A stretch of 64,000 nucleotides of DNA from Micromonospora endolithica (GCF_003626595.1 NZ_RBAK01000006.1:186001-250000), one strand, 5' to 3'. Counted from the stretch's first letter, positions 48,982 to 58,012 are shown. Numbers and translations: made by a program. Notes: generated by a model from the sequence alone, not told the origin.

Positions 48982-49016
48982 GCGGGCGCCCCGTCCGGGA
49001 TGGACGGAGCGCCCGC
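48982..49016. terminator. second hairpin, downstream of the minus-strand cellulase
   Basis: Stem GCGGGCGC/GCGCCCGC (48982-48989 with 49009-49016), with an inner CCGTCC/GGACGG pair. It lies 15 bases after the stop of the minus-strand gene and probably terminates it. Confidence 0.6.
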
Positions 49017-49031
49017 TCGGGGAAGGAGGGG

Positions 49032-50483
49032 TCAGAAGTTGTCCGGGGTACGGATCCGGTTGCGCATGAAGGTGCCCGACTCGGTCAGCACCGAGGTACC
49101 GGCGAACTGGGTGCCGTTGCAGGTGCCCGGGCGCAGCGCGGCGCTGCCCTCGGCCTTGTCGGAGAACGTCCAGTTCGCGTAACTGATCTTGAGGCGGTCC
49201 ATCAGGTCCACCCAGGCGGCGCTGCTGGCCAGGTCGGCGGCGCCGTCACCGGTGTACGAGACGGTGCCGAACTCGGTGACGAACATGGGCAGCCGGGCGG
49301 CGGCCCGCTCCAGCTCCGCCCGGTAGTTGTCCCGGTGCGAGGCGGCATAGAAGTGGAAGGCGTACATCACGTTGCTGGCGTTCACCGGGTTGTTGATGAC
49401 CTCGGTGGCGTTGCCGCCCTCGGAGACGCCCAGCGACGACCAGGCCCGGGTGCCGACGATGACCACCGCGTCCGGGTCGTTGGCGCGGATGACCGGGATG
49501 ACCTGCTCGGCGTAGTTCTTGATGGTGGACCAGCTGACGCCGTTGGGCTCGTTGGTGATCTCATAGATCACGTTGTTCTTGTTGGCGTGCCGGGCGGAGA
49601 CGGCCGCGAAGAAGGTCTTGGCCCGCTCCAGGTTGAACATCGGGTCACCCGGGGTCAGCGTGTGGAAGTCGATCAGGGCGTACATGCCCCGGGCGGTGGT
49701 CTTGTCGACCAGGTCGTTGACCCGGGCGGTGAAGCCGGCCGGGTCGGTCTCGTAGCCGTCCTCCTGGACGTACATGGCGACCCGGTAGAGGTCGGCCCGC
49801 CAGTCGGTGGCGAGGGCGTCGAGCGCCTGGTCCTTGGAGCACTGCGGGAACCACTGGATGCCGTGGCTGCTCATGCCGCGCAGCTGGATCGGCCGGCCGT
49901 GCTGGTTGCACAGGTTGGCCCCGCACACCCGGAGCTGGCCGTTGATCGCCACCGGGGTCTGGCCGCCCGGCGGCGGCGTGGTCGGGGGTGGCGTGGTGGG
50001 CGGGGGAGTGGTGGGCGGGGGAGTGGTCGGCGGCGGCGGGGTGGTCGGGTTCGTCGTGCCGCCGGTGCAGACGGTGCCGTTGAGGGTGAACGACGTCGGC
50101 GACGGGTTGCTGCCGGTCCACGAGCCGTTGAAGCCGATCGTGGTGGAGGCGCCGGTGCCCAGGGAGCCGTTGTAGCCCACGCTGCGCGCGGTGACCGCCG
50201 AACCCGACTGGCTGTACGTCGCCGACCAGCCCTGGACCACGCGCTGTCCCGGGTCGGGGAAGCTGAAGCCGAGGGTCCAGTCGCTGACCGGGTCGCCGAG
50301 GTTGCGAATGGTGACGGAGGCGGTGAAGCCTCCGGTCCAGCTGTTGGTCGTGTATGTCACGGCGCAGCCGGTGGCCGCCGACGCGCTGGCGGTGGAGAGC
50401 GCGACGGTAGCGCCGAGGGTCAGCGCGCAGACGGCGCCGGTCGCGAGGAGTTGCCGTCGCGAGGGCAGGGAGAGTCGTCTCAT
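49032..50483 (-). CDS. secreted GH5 endoglucanase with N-terminal CBM2 (Cel5A-like)
   Basis: 483 aa from ATG 50483; no clear Shine-Dalgarno is visible, and no better start exists. Signal peptide (about 1-36, ASASAATG), CBM2 (about 37-138), a PTTPPP linker (about 142-165) and a GH5_2-type catalytic domain (about 170-470) with LRGMSSHGIQWF, YALIDFHTL, acid/base Glu in YEITNEPNG and nucleophile Glu in FVTEFGTV. It resembles Thermobifida Cel5A. It hydrolyses internal cellulose bonds. A CelR/CebR-type box lies 40 bp upstream, so expression should rise with cellobiose. Confidence 0.92.
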   Translation of the reverse strand: MRRLSLPSRRQLLATGAVCALTLGATVALSTASASAATGCAVTYTTNSWTGGFTASVTIRNLGDPVSDWTLGFSFPDPGQRVVQGWSATYSQSGSAVTARSVGYNGSLGTGASTTIGFNGSWTGSNPSPTSFTLNGTVCTGGTTNPTTPPPPTTPPPTTPPPTTPPPTTPPPGGQTPVAINGQLRVCGANLCNQHGRPIQLRGMSSHGIQWFPQCSKDQALDALATDWRADLYRVAMYVQEDGYETDPAGFTARVNDLVDKTTARGMYALIDFHTLTPGDPMFNLERAKTFFAAVSARHANKNNVIYEITNEPNGVSWSTIKNYAEQVIPVIRANDPDAVVIVGTRAWSSLGVSEGGNATEVINNPVNASNVMYAFHFYAASHRDNYRAELERAAARLPMFVTEFGTVSYTGDGAADLASSAAWVDLMDRLKISYANWTFSDKAEGSAALRPGTCNGTQFAGTSVLTESGTFMRNRIRTPDNF

Positions 50484-50522
50484 CGGGAGGGTCTCATTCC
50501 GGTGGTGGTGGGGGTGCCGGTT

Positions 50523-50536
50523 CGGGAGCGCTCCCA
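50523..50536. promoter_or_regulatory. CelR/CebR-type operator upstream of the Cel5A-like gene
   Basis: CGGGAGCGCTCCCA matches 13 of 14 bases of TGGGAGCGCTCCCA, the site bound by CelR of Thermobifida and CebR of Streptomyces, LacI-family repressors released by cellobiose. It lies 40 bp before the start codon, where it can block transcription of the cellulase gene. Confidence 0.85.
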
Positions 50537-50625
50537 CGGCAGCTTAGAGGGGACGAAACCGGCGTGCAACATCTAGCTGTGTCGAAGTCCGCCCGAGGCC
50601 GCGGTGGGAGGGTTCGGCGGTCCAC

Positions 50626-52020
50626 TCAGGATTCGTGCAGAGCGCGGGCGAGGCGACGCACCGCCTCGTCCATCAGCTCGGGCGGGGCCGCGGCGTAGGT
50701 GAGGCGCAGGTGGGGGGCCGGCGGTTCGGCGGCGTACCAGGGGCGGCCGGGGAACACGACGACCCCCTCGGTCACCGCGGCGGCGGCCACCGCGACGTCG
50801 TCGGTGCCCTCCGCCAGGCGCACCCAGAGATGCAGGCCGCCGGTCGGGACCTCGGCCGGGACGAGGTCGGGCAGGTGCCGGCGCAGCGCGGTCAGCAGGG
50901 CCTCCCGGCGGGTCCGCAGCGCGGTCCGCAGGGCGCGCTGGTGGCGCGCCCTGGCCGGGGCGGTGACGAATTCGAGGGTGGCCTGTTGCAGCGGGCCGGC
51001 CACGAAGAAGTCGTCGAGCAGCCGGCTCGCGCGCAGCCGGGCACCGGCCGGACCGCGGGCGCCGATCGCGGCGACGCGCAGCCCGGGGGCGGCCGACTTG
51101 GTCAGCGAACGCAGGTAGACGACGTGACCGTCGGGGTCGTCGGCGGCCAGTGGCGGTGGGGCGTCCCCGTCGACGGTGAGGTCGCGTGCGTAGTCGTCCT
51201 CGATCAGGAAGGCCCCGGCGTCGCGTACCGCCTCGGTGACCGGCGCCCGCCGGTGGCCGGCAAGGGTCGCGCCGTGCGGGTTGGCGTGCAGCGGCTGGCA
51301 GTAGAACAGGCGTGCGCCGGTACGGGCGAACGCGGCGGCGAGGTGGTCGGGCCGTACCCCGTCGGCGTCGGCGGGCACCGGCACCACCCGCAGACCTGCC
51401 GCGCGCGCGGTGGCCAGCGCGCCCAGGTAGGTGGGGGACTCGACCAGCAGGGTGTCACCGGGCGTGGTGAGGGCGCGCAGCGTGGACGACAGGGCGGCCT
51501 GCCCGCCAGGGCAGATCACCATGTCGTCGGCGCGCAGCCCGGTCCCGGACTCGCGGGCGAACCAGGCGCGCAGATCGGCCCGCCCCTCGACCGGGCCGCG
51601 CTGCCAGGACGCCGGCTGTCGGGCGGCCCGGGCCAGCGCCGCTCCGAGCGCCGCGGCCGGTTGCAGGTCCGGGTCGAGGTAGCCGCCGGACAGCGGAATC
51701 GCTCCCGCCGGGGGCAGCGCCAGCAGCGCCCGCATCTCCGCCTCGCCGGGTCGGCGGGGACCGAGCGCCACGGTCTGCCACGACAGGTCGGGCGCCCGTC
51801 GTTCGGGCGGCGCGGTGGCCACGAAGGTGCCCCGACCGGAGCGGGTCTCGATCAGGCCCTCGGCCGCCAGCTGCCGGACGGCCTCGGCCACGGTGACCGG
51901 CGAGGCCCGGTGTCGCGCGGTCAGCGCGCGCATCGAGGGCAGCCGGGTGCCGGGCTCGGCGGCGGCCACCCGGGCACGTAGATCTTGGATAACGCGTGCC
52001 GTTGCGTTACCGTTCTCCAT
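50626..52020 (-). CDS. MocR-type regulator (GntR DNA-binding domain + aminotransferase domain)
   Basis: 464 aa from ATG 52020. Residues ~1-70 form a GntR winged helix (ARVIQDLRARV, GTRLPSMRALTARHRASPVT, GLIETRSGRGTFV). Residues ~105-464 are a fold-type I aminotransferase domain with VICPGGQAAL, NPHGATL, FLIEDDYARDL (Asp to pyridine N) and YLRSLTKSAAPGLR (PLP Lys). MocR proteins use PLP or an amine adduct as a regulatory ligand. Its start codon shares bases with that of the divergent DMT transporter gene, the probable target. Confidence 0.9.
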   Translation of the reverse strand: MENGNATARVIQDLRARVAAAEPGTRLPSMRALTARHRASPVTVAEAVRQLAAEGLIETRSGRGTFVATAPPERRAPDLSWQTVALGPRRPGEAEMRALLALPPAGAIPLSGGYLDPDLQPAAALGAALARAARQPASWQRGPVEGRADLRAWFARESGTGLRADDMVICPGGQAALSSTLRALTTPGDTLLVESPTYLGALATARAAGLRVVPVPADADGVRPDHLAAAFARTGARLFYCQPLHANPHGATLAGHRRAPVTEAVRDAGAFLIEDDYARDLTVDGDAPPPLAADDPDGHVVYLRSLTKSAAPGLRVAAIGARGPAGARLRASRLLDDFFVAGPLQQATLEFVTAPARARHQRALRTALRTRREALLTALRRHLPDLVPAEVPTGGLHLWVRLAEGTDDVAVAAAAVTEGVVVFPGRPWYAAEPPAPHLRLTYAAAPPELMDEAVRRLARALHES

Positions 52021-52060
52021 GAGGGCTAAGAGTAGCGCTACTGTCCCGACCACGGTAACG
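52005..52060. promoter_or_regulatory. compound operator between (and inside) the MocR and DMT gene starts
   Basis: Nine-base inverted arms CGTTACCGT (52005-52013) and ACGGTAACG (52052-52060) flank a perfect palindrome AGTAGCGCTACT (52031-52042). The array spans both start codons (52018-52021). A MocR dimer or a second regulator could bind here. Confidence 0.5.
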
Positions 52061-52963
52061 GCGGATCGCCACGCCGGGCTCGTCCTCGGCGCGCTGGGCG
52101 TGCTCGCCTTCAGCCTGTCGTTGCCGGCCACCCGCGTCGGGGTGCAGCAGCTCGATCCGTGGTTCGTCGCCTTCGGCCGGTCGGTCGGCGCCGCGCTGCT
52201 GGCCGGGGCGTACCTGTGGTGCACCGGTGCGCCGCACCCCACCGGCGACCAGGCGCGCCGGCTGTCGATCGTCGCCGTCGGTGTCGTCGTCGGCTTTCCG
52301 CTGTTCACCTCGCTGGCGCTGCTCACCCAGACCTCCGCGCACGGCGCGGTCGTCATCGCCGTCCTGCCCGCCCTGACCGCCGTGTTCGCGGTGCTCCGGG
52401 CCGGCGAGCGTCCGCCGCCGCTGTTCTGGGCCGCGAGTGCCGGCGGGATGCTGGCGGTGCTGGTCTTCCTCGGCGCCAGCGGTGCGGTGCGCGGTGCGCT
52501 CTCCCCGGCCGACCTGTTCCTGCTGGCGGCGGTCGTGCTCTGCGGGCTGGGATACGCCGAAGGCGGCGCGCTCGCCCGCGAACTCGGTGGCGCCCGCACC
52601 ATCTGCTGGGCGCTGCTGCTCGCGCTGCCGGTCACCCTCCCGGTCACCGTGATCGCCGCCGTGGCCGACCCGCCGCGCGCCGGCGCCGCCGCCTGGTCGG
52701 CGTTCGGCTATCTCACCGTGGTCTCCATGTTCCTCGGCTTCTTCGCCTGGTACGCGGGTTTGGCCCGGGGTGGCATCGCGCGGGTCGGCCAGCTCCAACT
52801 CGCGCAGCCGGTGCTCACCCTGCTCTGGTCGGCGTCGCTGCTCGGCGAGACCGTCGCGCCCGCCTCGGTCCTGGCCGCACTGGTGGTGCTGGCCTGCGTC
52901 GTGCTGATCCAGCGGACCCGTGCCCGCGTGCCGCCGCCCCCGGCGTCGCCGACCCGGCGGTGA
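52019..52963 (+). CDS. EamA-type DMT-superfamily transporter
   Basis: 314 aa from ATG 52019 (MRAKSSATVPTTV); the first helix begins near residue 20, so no later start fits. Ten hydrophobic segments form two EamA halves, with the family-typical start AGLVLGALGVLAFSLSLPATR and the second-half FGYLTVVSMFLGFFAWYAGL and LLWSASLLGETVAPASVL. Such proteins export metabolites or amino acids. Divergent pairing with a MocR regulator is common for amine or amino-acid exporters. The leader is absent or extremely short because the gene's start overlaps the divergent start. Confidence 0.87.
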   Translation: MRAKSSATVPTTVTADRHAGLVLGALGVLAFSLSLPATRVGVQQLDPWFVAFGRSVGAALLAGAYLWCTGAPHPTGDQARRLSIVAVGVVVGFPLFTSLALLTQTSAHGAVVIAVLPALTAVFAVLRAGERPPPLFWAASAGGMLAVLVFLGASGAVRGALSPADLFLLAAVVLCGLGYAEGGALARELGGARTICWALLLALPVTLPVTVIAAVADPPRAGAAAWSAFGYLTVVSMFLGFFAWYAGLARGGIARVGQLQLAQPVLTLLWSASLLGETVAPASVLAALVVLACVVLIQRTRARVPPPPASPTRR

Positions 52964-53001
52964 TCCGGCGGGACCGATCGCCCCGCTCGTTCGTCGCGCT
53001 C

Positions 53002-53828
53002 TCAGGGCCGCGGCAGCGGGATCTCCACGGCGTCGCAGCAGGCACTGCCCTCCAGCGCGTCGTTGATCTCGTCGCCAGCCCGGAAGGCGAGGTGTCGGTC
53101 CACCGCCACCTTGAGCGGGACACCCCGTTGGGTGCCGAACCCGAAATCGGGTTCCGCCCGGACGGCGAAGGCGCAGCGCAGTTGCCGGCTGTCCAGGTCC
53201 ATCACCAGCAGGTCGAGGGTGACCCATCCGGGTGCGGGCGGTACCACGGGGGAACCGTCGGCGTTCTCGCGGAACGGTTGGTGCGCGAACGCGGGTACCG
53301 GATCCAGGTAGCCGGTCGGACGGACGACGAGCACGTACTCGAGGCGGTCGATCATGGCGAGCTGGTCCGCGAGGTAGTCCGGAGCGGCCTTCTCCTCCGA
53401 CAGCCGTTCACCGCGCAGTTCCAGCGCCGCGTAGACCGTGGCGTCGACGAACGCGCCGTCCGCCCGGCCGGCGCCGGTGAGACTGAAGTCGTACGGCGAG
53501 TCGAAGCCACCCGTGTCCAGGGTGCGCAGCTCACCCTCCATCATCACCAGCATGGTGGACTCGGGCGGCCGGTTCCAGCGGACCGTGGCCACCGGGCCGT
53601 CGGGTCGGATCGGTCGTGGGCAGGTCCCGGGCCGGTACCCGCCCCGGGCCGGCAGGGCCGGGGCCAGGTCGAGCAACGCCGCTCGTACGCGGGTCAGGCC
53701 CGCCCGGTGCTCGTCGGCCAGGTCGCGCTCGCTGGGCGGGGCGGCGCAACCCCCGACGGCGACGATGATGGCCGTGGCCAGTGCCGCCGACGCCGCAACT
53801 GATCGCCGTACGTCGATCGCCCGATCAT
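53002..53828 (-). pseudogene. lipoprotein with apparent 1-base frameshift in the signal peptide
   Basis: ATG 53828 overlaps the GT2 stop as ATGA, the expected coupled start. Four codons later its frame is lost. The adjacent frame carries a good lipoprotein signal with no start codon of its own: IDVRRSVAASAALA then a hydrophobic run and lipobox VGGC, followed by ~225 residues. These include LADEHRAGLTRVRAALLDL, GELRTLDTGGF and VLVVRPTGYLDPVPAF, ending at 53002. Adding one G to the GGG run (CCC at 53820-53822 on the plus strand) joins ATG to the lipobox. Otherwise translation could only begin at TTG 53676, giving 224 aa without a signal. The family is unrecognised. Sequencing error is a serious alternative. 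Confidence 0.6.
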
Positions 53829-54940
53829 ACGCCGCCGGTGGACGCGTCGCCGGGCGTCGACTCGCCGGCGGCCACCGACTCGCTCGCGGCCACCGACTCC
53901 TCGGCGGCCCGGCGCAGCGAGCGGTGCCGGGGGAGGTCCTCGCGGGCCGGCGTAGCCGGCCGGTCGACCGGCCGCGCGGGCACCCGGGGCGCCCCGTCGG
54001 TACGCGTGAGGAGAGCCTCGGTCTCCTGGACCAGGTAGTGCGGCCGGCGTTTGGACTCGTAGTAGATCCGGCCGATGTACTCGCCGATCACCCCCAGGAT
54101 CGTCATCTGGATGCCCCCGAGCCCGATCACGCTGATGATGGTGGTGGTGTATCCGGGCACGTCGATGCCGCGGCTGAGCGCGTCCTCGACCACCCAGGCC
54201 ATGTAGACCACCGCGAGCAGGGTGAGGAACAGGCCACCGTAGATCGCCAGCCGCAGCGGCCGGTTGTTGAACGACAGCAGCCCGTCGAACGCGTAGTTGA
54301 ACAGCTTGCCCAGCGTCCACCTGCTCCGTCCGGACTGCCGGCTCTCGTTGCGGTGGGCGACCACCACCGTCCGGAAGCCGATCCAGGAGAACAGCCCCTT
54401 GGAGAACCGGTTGTACTCCGGCATCGCGAGCACCGCGTCCACCGCGAGCCGGGACAGCAGCCGGAAGTCACCCGCCCCGTCCAGCAGCCGTACGTCGATC
54501 CACCAGTTGACCAGCCGGTAGAAGGAGCGGGAGGCCACCGTACGCAGGAACCGGTCGCCACGCCGGTCCCGCCGGGCGATCACCTGGTCGAAGCCCTGCC
54601 GGTACAGCGCCACCATCTCGGGCAGCAGCCGGGGCGGATGTTGCAGGTCGGCGTCCATGATGACCACCGCGTCGCCGGTGGCCCGCTCCAGGCCGGCCAG
54701 CATCGCCGCCTCCTTGCCGAAGTTGCGGCTCAGCGACGTGTAACCCACGGTCGGGTCGGCGGCGGCCAGCCGGCGCAGCGCGGCGAGGGTGCCGTCCTGG
54801 CTGCCGTCGTCGACGTACACGATCTCGACCTCGACGTCGGACAGCTCCGCGCACGCGGCGGTCACCGCCGCGTGCAGCCGCTCGACCGAGTCCTCCTCGT
54901 TGAAGCAGGGCACCACCAGCGACAGGCGCATCCCGGTCAC
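53825..54940 (-). CDS. family 2 glycosyltransferase, GtrB/DPM-like, membrane-bound
   Basis: 371 aa from GTG 54940 (an ATG at 54931 is the alternative). GT-A domain: LSLVVPCFNEEDSV, VEIVYVDDGSQDGTL and VVIMDADLQHPP (DxD). Two C-terminal membrane helices follow (LAIYGGLFLTLLAVVYMAWV; IISVIGLGGIQMTILGVIG), then a long charged tail rich in Ala/Ser/Glu. This is the polyprenyl-phosphate glycosyltransferase layout (GtrB, CsbB, DPM). It would load a sugar from a nucleotide onto a lipid carrier at the inner membrane face. It sits between a polytopic membrane protein, possibly the acceptor-side transferase, and a lipoprotein gene. Confidence 0.9.
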   Translation of the reverse strand: MTGMRLSLVVPCFNEEDSVERLHAAVTAACAELSDVEVEIVYVDDGSQDGTLAALRRLAAADPTVGYTSLSRNFGKEAAMLAGLERATGDAVVIMDADLQHPPRLLPEMVALYRQGFDQVIARRDRRGDRFLRTVASRSFYRLVNWWIDVRLLDGAGDFRLLSRLAVDAVLAMPEYNRFSKGLFSWIGFRTVVVAHRNESRQSGRSRWTLGKLFNYAFDGLLSFNNRPLRLAIYGGLFLTLLAVVYMAWVVEDALSRGIDVPGYTTTIISVIGLGGIQMTILGVIGEYIGRIYYESKRRPHYLVQETEALLTRTDGAPRVPARPVDRPATPAREDLPRHRSLRRAAEESVAASESVAAGESTPGDASTGGV

Positions 54941-54982
54941 CCCACCCCGCCGGTGCCGCCGTGACGGCCCCCGGGTGCCCGG

Positions 54983-56749
54983 TCACAGGCGGTAGACGAG
55001 CACACCGTCGATGTCCTCCCGGGTGATGCCCAGGCCGTCGACCGGCCGGGCCGCGATGCCCTCCCACGGCGTTCCGCCGGCCCAACCCGGCAGGGCCACC
55101 ACCGTCCGCACCCCGATGCTCCGCAGGTACGCCACGCTGGTCGGGTCGGGGAAGGTAGCCGTGGCGGCCCGGGTCTGCGCCTGGGTGGCCGGTTCGAAGC
55201 CGGCCAGCCCGTTGGTCACCCGGGGGAACCCGTCGGTGGTCCAGGACATGTAGATCAGATCGAGCGCGCCGCCGGCGGGCAGCACCAGCATCGGGTCGGT
55301 GGCCGTACGCATCGCGGCCGGTGGCGGCGGCACCACCGGGTGCGCCGTCCGGTTGACCCCCTCCAGCCCGGCCAGGGCCAGCGGGACCAGCAGGACCACC
55401 GGGGCCAGCCACCGGGTCCACCGCCCCGGCGACCAGGCCCGGACCGTCTCGGTGAGCACGGTCAGGGTGCCCGCCGCCAGCACCGCCAGCAGCAGGCTGG
55501 TCCAGTGCATCATCCGGCCCGGCGTGCGCAGGGCGTCCCAGCCGGGCAGGTGCTTCGACAGCGTCAGGTAACCCGGGTCGCCGTCGCCGCCGAGGGTGGC
55601 ACCCAGCCCCAGCAGCACCGTGCCGAGCACGCCGAGCGCCAACCCGACCCGACGCCGGGCCGGGTAGACCGAGAGGAACAGCCCGGCGGCGGCCAGCACC
55701 ATCAGGGTCAGGCCGGGCAGCAACGCCATCTCCGGCGGCCAGGACAGCTGCTCCCGGGCGCCCGCGTGCCGCTCGCCCCACAGCCACGAGTCGGCCGGGG
55801 CGGTGACGAAGCCGATCAGCGGCGGCGAGAAGCTCTCCGTCCAGGCCAGTGGGCGCTCGGCCTGCGGGTTGAGATCCACGACCTTCAGGTAGACCAGACC
55901 CAGCAGCAGTGTCACCCCGCCGAAGACGGCCCCGCCGGCCAGGTCGGCGAGCAGCAGCCGGCGGCCGAACGGGGGCCGCTCGCGGCGTCGCCACCACGCC
56001 CAGCCGTAACCGCCGGCGCCGACCACCACCGCGGCCAGCAGGAAGTAGACCAGCGGCAGCCCGATGGCGAAGCCGAGGCTCACCTGCCAGGCGGCGACGC
56101 ACCAGCCGGCCAGCGCCCACCCGGGACGTCGTCGCTCCGGCCGGTAGCCGTGCCGCAGCGACCATCCGTGGCCGCGGGCCAGCATCGCCAGGCAGAGCGC
56201 GATGCCACCGCTGGAGAGGATGTTCAGGTGCCCGGCGTGCGCCAGCCGCCACGGCGCGAACGCCCACGCGATGCCGGCGACCGCGCCGCCCAGGCGGCCC
56301 GCGCCGAGCTGCCGGACCAGGGCGTACGCGCCGACGAACGCCAGCGCGTGCAGCAGCACGTAGAGGACGTTGTAGCGGATCAGGGCGGCCTCGAAGCCGG
56401 AGCCGAGCATGCCCAGTGGGGCGTACCCGAGCAGGGTGTCGCTGTAGGCGTAGGTGTAGGTCTCGGGGAAGAAGGTGTTGGAGTGCCAGAGACCGGACGG
56501 GTTGTCGAGCAGGGCGTGCCCGGCCCAGGCCACCTGCCACGTCTGTAGCGTGGGGTCGCCGATGTCCCCGGGGACCGTGGTCGCCGGATGTCGCAACGTC
56601 GGCCAGGTCAGCACCACGGCCAGCAGCACACCGCCGAGCATCGCGAGGGTCCATTCGTGGCGCAACCATCGCCAGCGGTCCCACCCGCCGCGGCCGGCGG
56701 GCGGGGGTTCCTGGTGGTGGTCGACGGTCTCGGTGGCGGCGGCGGTCAT
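54983..56749 (-). CDS. polytopic membrane protein, possible GT-C-type glycosyltransferase
   Basis: 588 aa from ATG 56749, without a recognisable Shine-Dalgarno; the same frame stays open far upstream across the next gene, which is an artefact of high GC. About 10-11 helices are visible, beginning WTLAMLGGVLLAVVLTWPTL, with a first external loop containing GDIGDPTLQTWQVAW (acidic residues after helix 1, as in GT-C enzymes) and a C-terminal external domain (about 480-588, VLPAGGALDLIYMS...). Together with the downstream GT2 it suggests extracytoplasmic glycosylation of the envelope. Function inferred from fold and neighbours. Confidence 0.75.
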   Translation of the reverse strand: MTAAATETVDHHQEPPPAGRGGWDRWRWLRHEWTLAMLGGVLLAVVLTWPTLRHPATTVPGDIGDPTLQTWQVAWAGHALLDNPSGLWHSNTFFPETYTYAYSDTLLGYAPLGMLGSGFEAALIRYNVLYVLLHALAFVGAYALVRQLGAGRLGGAVAGIAWAFAPWRLAHAGHLNILSSGGIALCLAMLARGHGWSLRHGYRPERRRPGWALAGWCVAAWQVSLGFAIGLPLVYFLLAAVVVGAGGYGWAWWRRRERPPFGRRLLLADLAGGAVFGGVTLLLGLVYLKVVDLNPQAERPLAWTESFSPPLIGFVTAPADSWLWGERHAGAREQLSWPPEMALLPGLTLMVLAAAGLFLSVYPARRRVGLALGVLGTVLLGLGATLGGDGDPGYLTLSKHLPGWDALRTPGRMMHWTSLLLAVLAAGTLTVLTETVRAWSPGRWTRWLAPVVLLVPLALAGLEGVNRTAHPVVPPPPAAMRTATDPMLVLPAGGALDLIYMSWTTDGFPRVTNGLAGFEPATQAQTRAATATFPDPTSVAYLRSIGVRTVVALPGWAGGTPWEGIAARPVDGLGITREDIDGVLVYRL

Positions 56750-56833
56750 GAAGATAGATGGTCCACGATGTGGATCGTCATGTCGATGAGCGACCCGCCA
56801 TGTGGGCGTACCGATCTCGCCGCCGGCCAGCGG

Positions 56834-56847
56834 CGGGAGCGCTCCCG
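56834..56847. promoter_or_regulatory. second CelR/CebR-like palindrome, between the envelope operon and the DUF2855 gene
   Basis: CGGGAGCGCTCCCG is a perfect palindrome with the same 12-base core GGGAGCGCTCCC as the cellulase operator at 50523. It is 85 bp upstream of the membrane-protein gene and ~100 bp upstream of the DUF2855 gene, neither an obvious cellulose gene. Confidence 0.55.
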
Positions 56848-56893
56848 AGGTCGCCGGCGCGGCCGGCGTCAACCGGTTCGGGCAGTGGGATTT

Positions 56894-56908
56894 TGCACTC
56901 ACAGTGCA
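56894..56908. promoter_or_regulatory. inverted repeat TGCACT-CAC-AGTGCA before the DUF2855 gene
   Basis: Perfect 6-3-6 repeat, 37 bases upstream of ATG 56945, set in a locally AT-richer stretch (TTTTGCACTC). The TetR/MarR-like symmetric form suggests an operator; no regulator gene is adjacent. Confidence 0.4.
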
Positions 56909-56944
56909 CTTGTCTCGTGCTTCGCGGGTGCCTAGCGTCACCAT

Positions 56945-58012
56945 ATGGCTGACACCTGGACCTTCGCCGTGGCGCGTGACGACCTGAGCGACACCACGCT
57001 CGTCGAGGGCGCGACACCGGACCTGGCCGACGGCGAGGCGCTGCTGCGGGTGGACCGGGTCGGCCTCACCGCCAACAACGTGACGTACGCGGTGCTCGGC
57101 GACGCGTTGCGGTACTGGCGGTTCTTCCCACCGGAGCCCCGGGGGCTCGACCCGCGCCGGGGACTGCCGCCGGTGTGGGGCTTCGCCGAGGTGGTCGCGT
57201 CGACCGTGCCGGGTGTCGCCGTCGGGCAACGCGTCTACGGGTACCTGCCGCCGGCCGGTCACCTCGTGGTGCGGCCGGACCGGGTGGACGCCACCGGGTT
57301 CCGCGACGCCAGCCCGCACCGGGCCGACCTGCCCTCGCCCTACAACGCCTACCGGTCGACCACCGGCGACCCGGCGTACCGGGTGGAGCAGGAGGACCTG
57401 CTGATCCTCTTCCGGCCCCTGTTCTTCACCTCCTTCATGCTGGCCGACCAGGTCGCCGACCACGACTTCTACGGGGCCGCCACGCTGGTGCTGTCCTCGG
57501 CGTCCAGCAAGACCGCCTACGCCGCCGCCCACGAACTGCGCGGCCGGGGTCCCCGCCTGGTCGGGCTCACCGCGCCCGGCAACGTCGACTTCACCCGGTC
57601 GCTCGGCTGCTACGACGAGGTGCTCGCCTACTCCGACGTGGACAGGCTGGACGTGGTGCCGACGGCCTACCTCGACCTGTCCGGGGCGCCCGCGACCCGG
57701 GCCGCCCTGCGCCGGCACCTGGGCGACCGGCTGGTCCGGGACGTCGCCGTCGGCCTCACCAGCCAGACCCCGAACGGGGACGCCGCCGGCGAGGTGTTCT
57801 TCGCGCCGAACCAGATGCGCAAGCGGAGCCAGGACTGGGGCCGCGCGGGCCTCGACCAGCGGTTCGCCGAGGCCTGGGCCCGGTTCGCCGCGGTGGTGGA
57901 CCAGTGGCTCGACGTCCGGGTCGGCACCGGCCCGGAGGCGTTGCGCGACGCGTGGCTCGACGTCCTCGCCGGCCGTACCCCGCCGCGCGTCGGTCACGTC
58001 GTCCAGCTCTGA
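56945..58012 (+). CDS. DUF2855-family protein (reductase-like fold)
   Basis: 355 aa from ATG 56945. The N-terminal half resembles the GroES-like part of zinc-free medium-chain dehydrogenases (EALLRVDRVGLTANNVTYAV, PVWGFAEVVAS, GQRVYGYLPPAGHLVVRP). The second half has a Rossmann-like stretch (ATLVLSSASSKTAYAAAHEL, RLVGLTAPGNVDFTRSLG). These are the recognised DUF2855 features. The enzymatic role is unknown, and the usual NADP Gly motif (GxGxxG) is absent, replaced by SSASSKT. It stands alone upstream of the catalase gene. Confidence 0.82.
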   Translation: MADTWTFAVARDDLSDTTLVEGATPDLADGEALLRVDRVGLTANNVTYAVLGDALRYWRFFPPEPRGLDPRRGLPPVWGFAEVVASTVPGVAVGQRVYGYLPPAGHLVVRPDRVDATGFRDASPHRADLPSPYNAYRSTTGDPAYRVEQEDLLILFRPLFFTSFMLADQVADHDFYGAATLVLSSASSKTAYAAAHELRGRGPRLVGLTAPGNVDFTRSLGCYDEVLAYSDVDRLDVVPTAYLDLSGAPATRAALRRHLGDRLVRDVAVGLTSQTPNGDAAGEVFFAPNQMRKRSQDWGRAGLDQRFAEAWARFAAVVDQWLDVRVGTGPEALRDAWLDVLAGRTPPRVGHVVQL

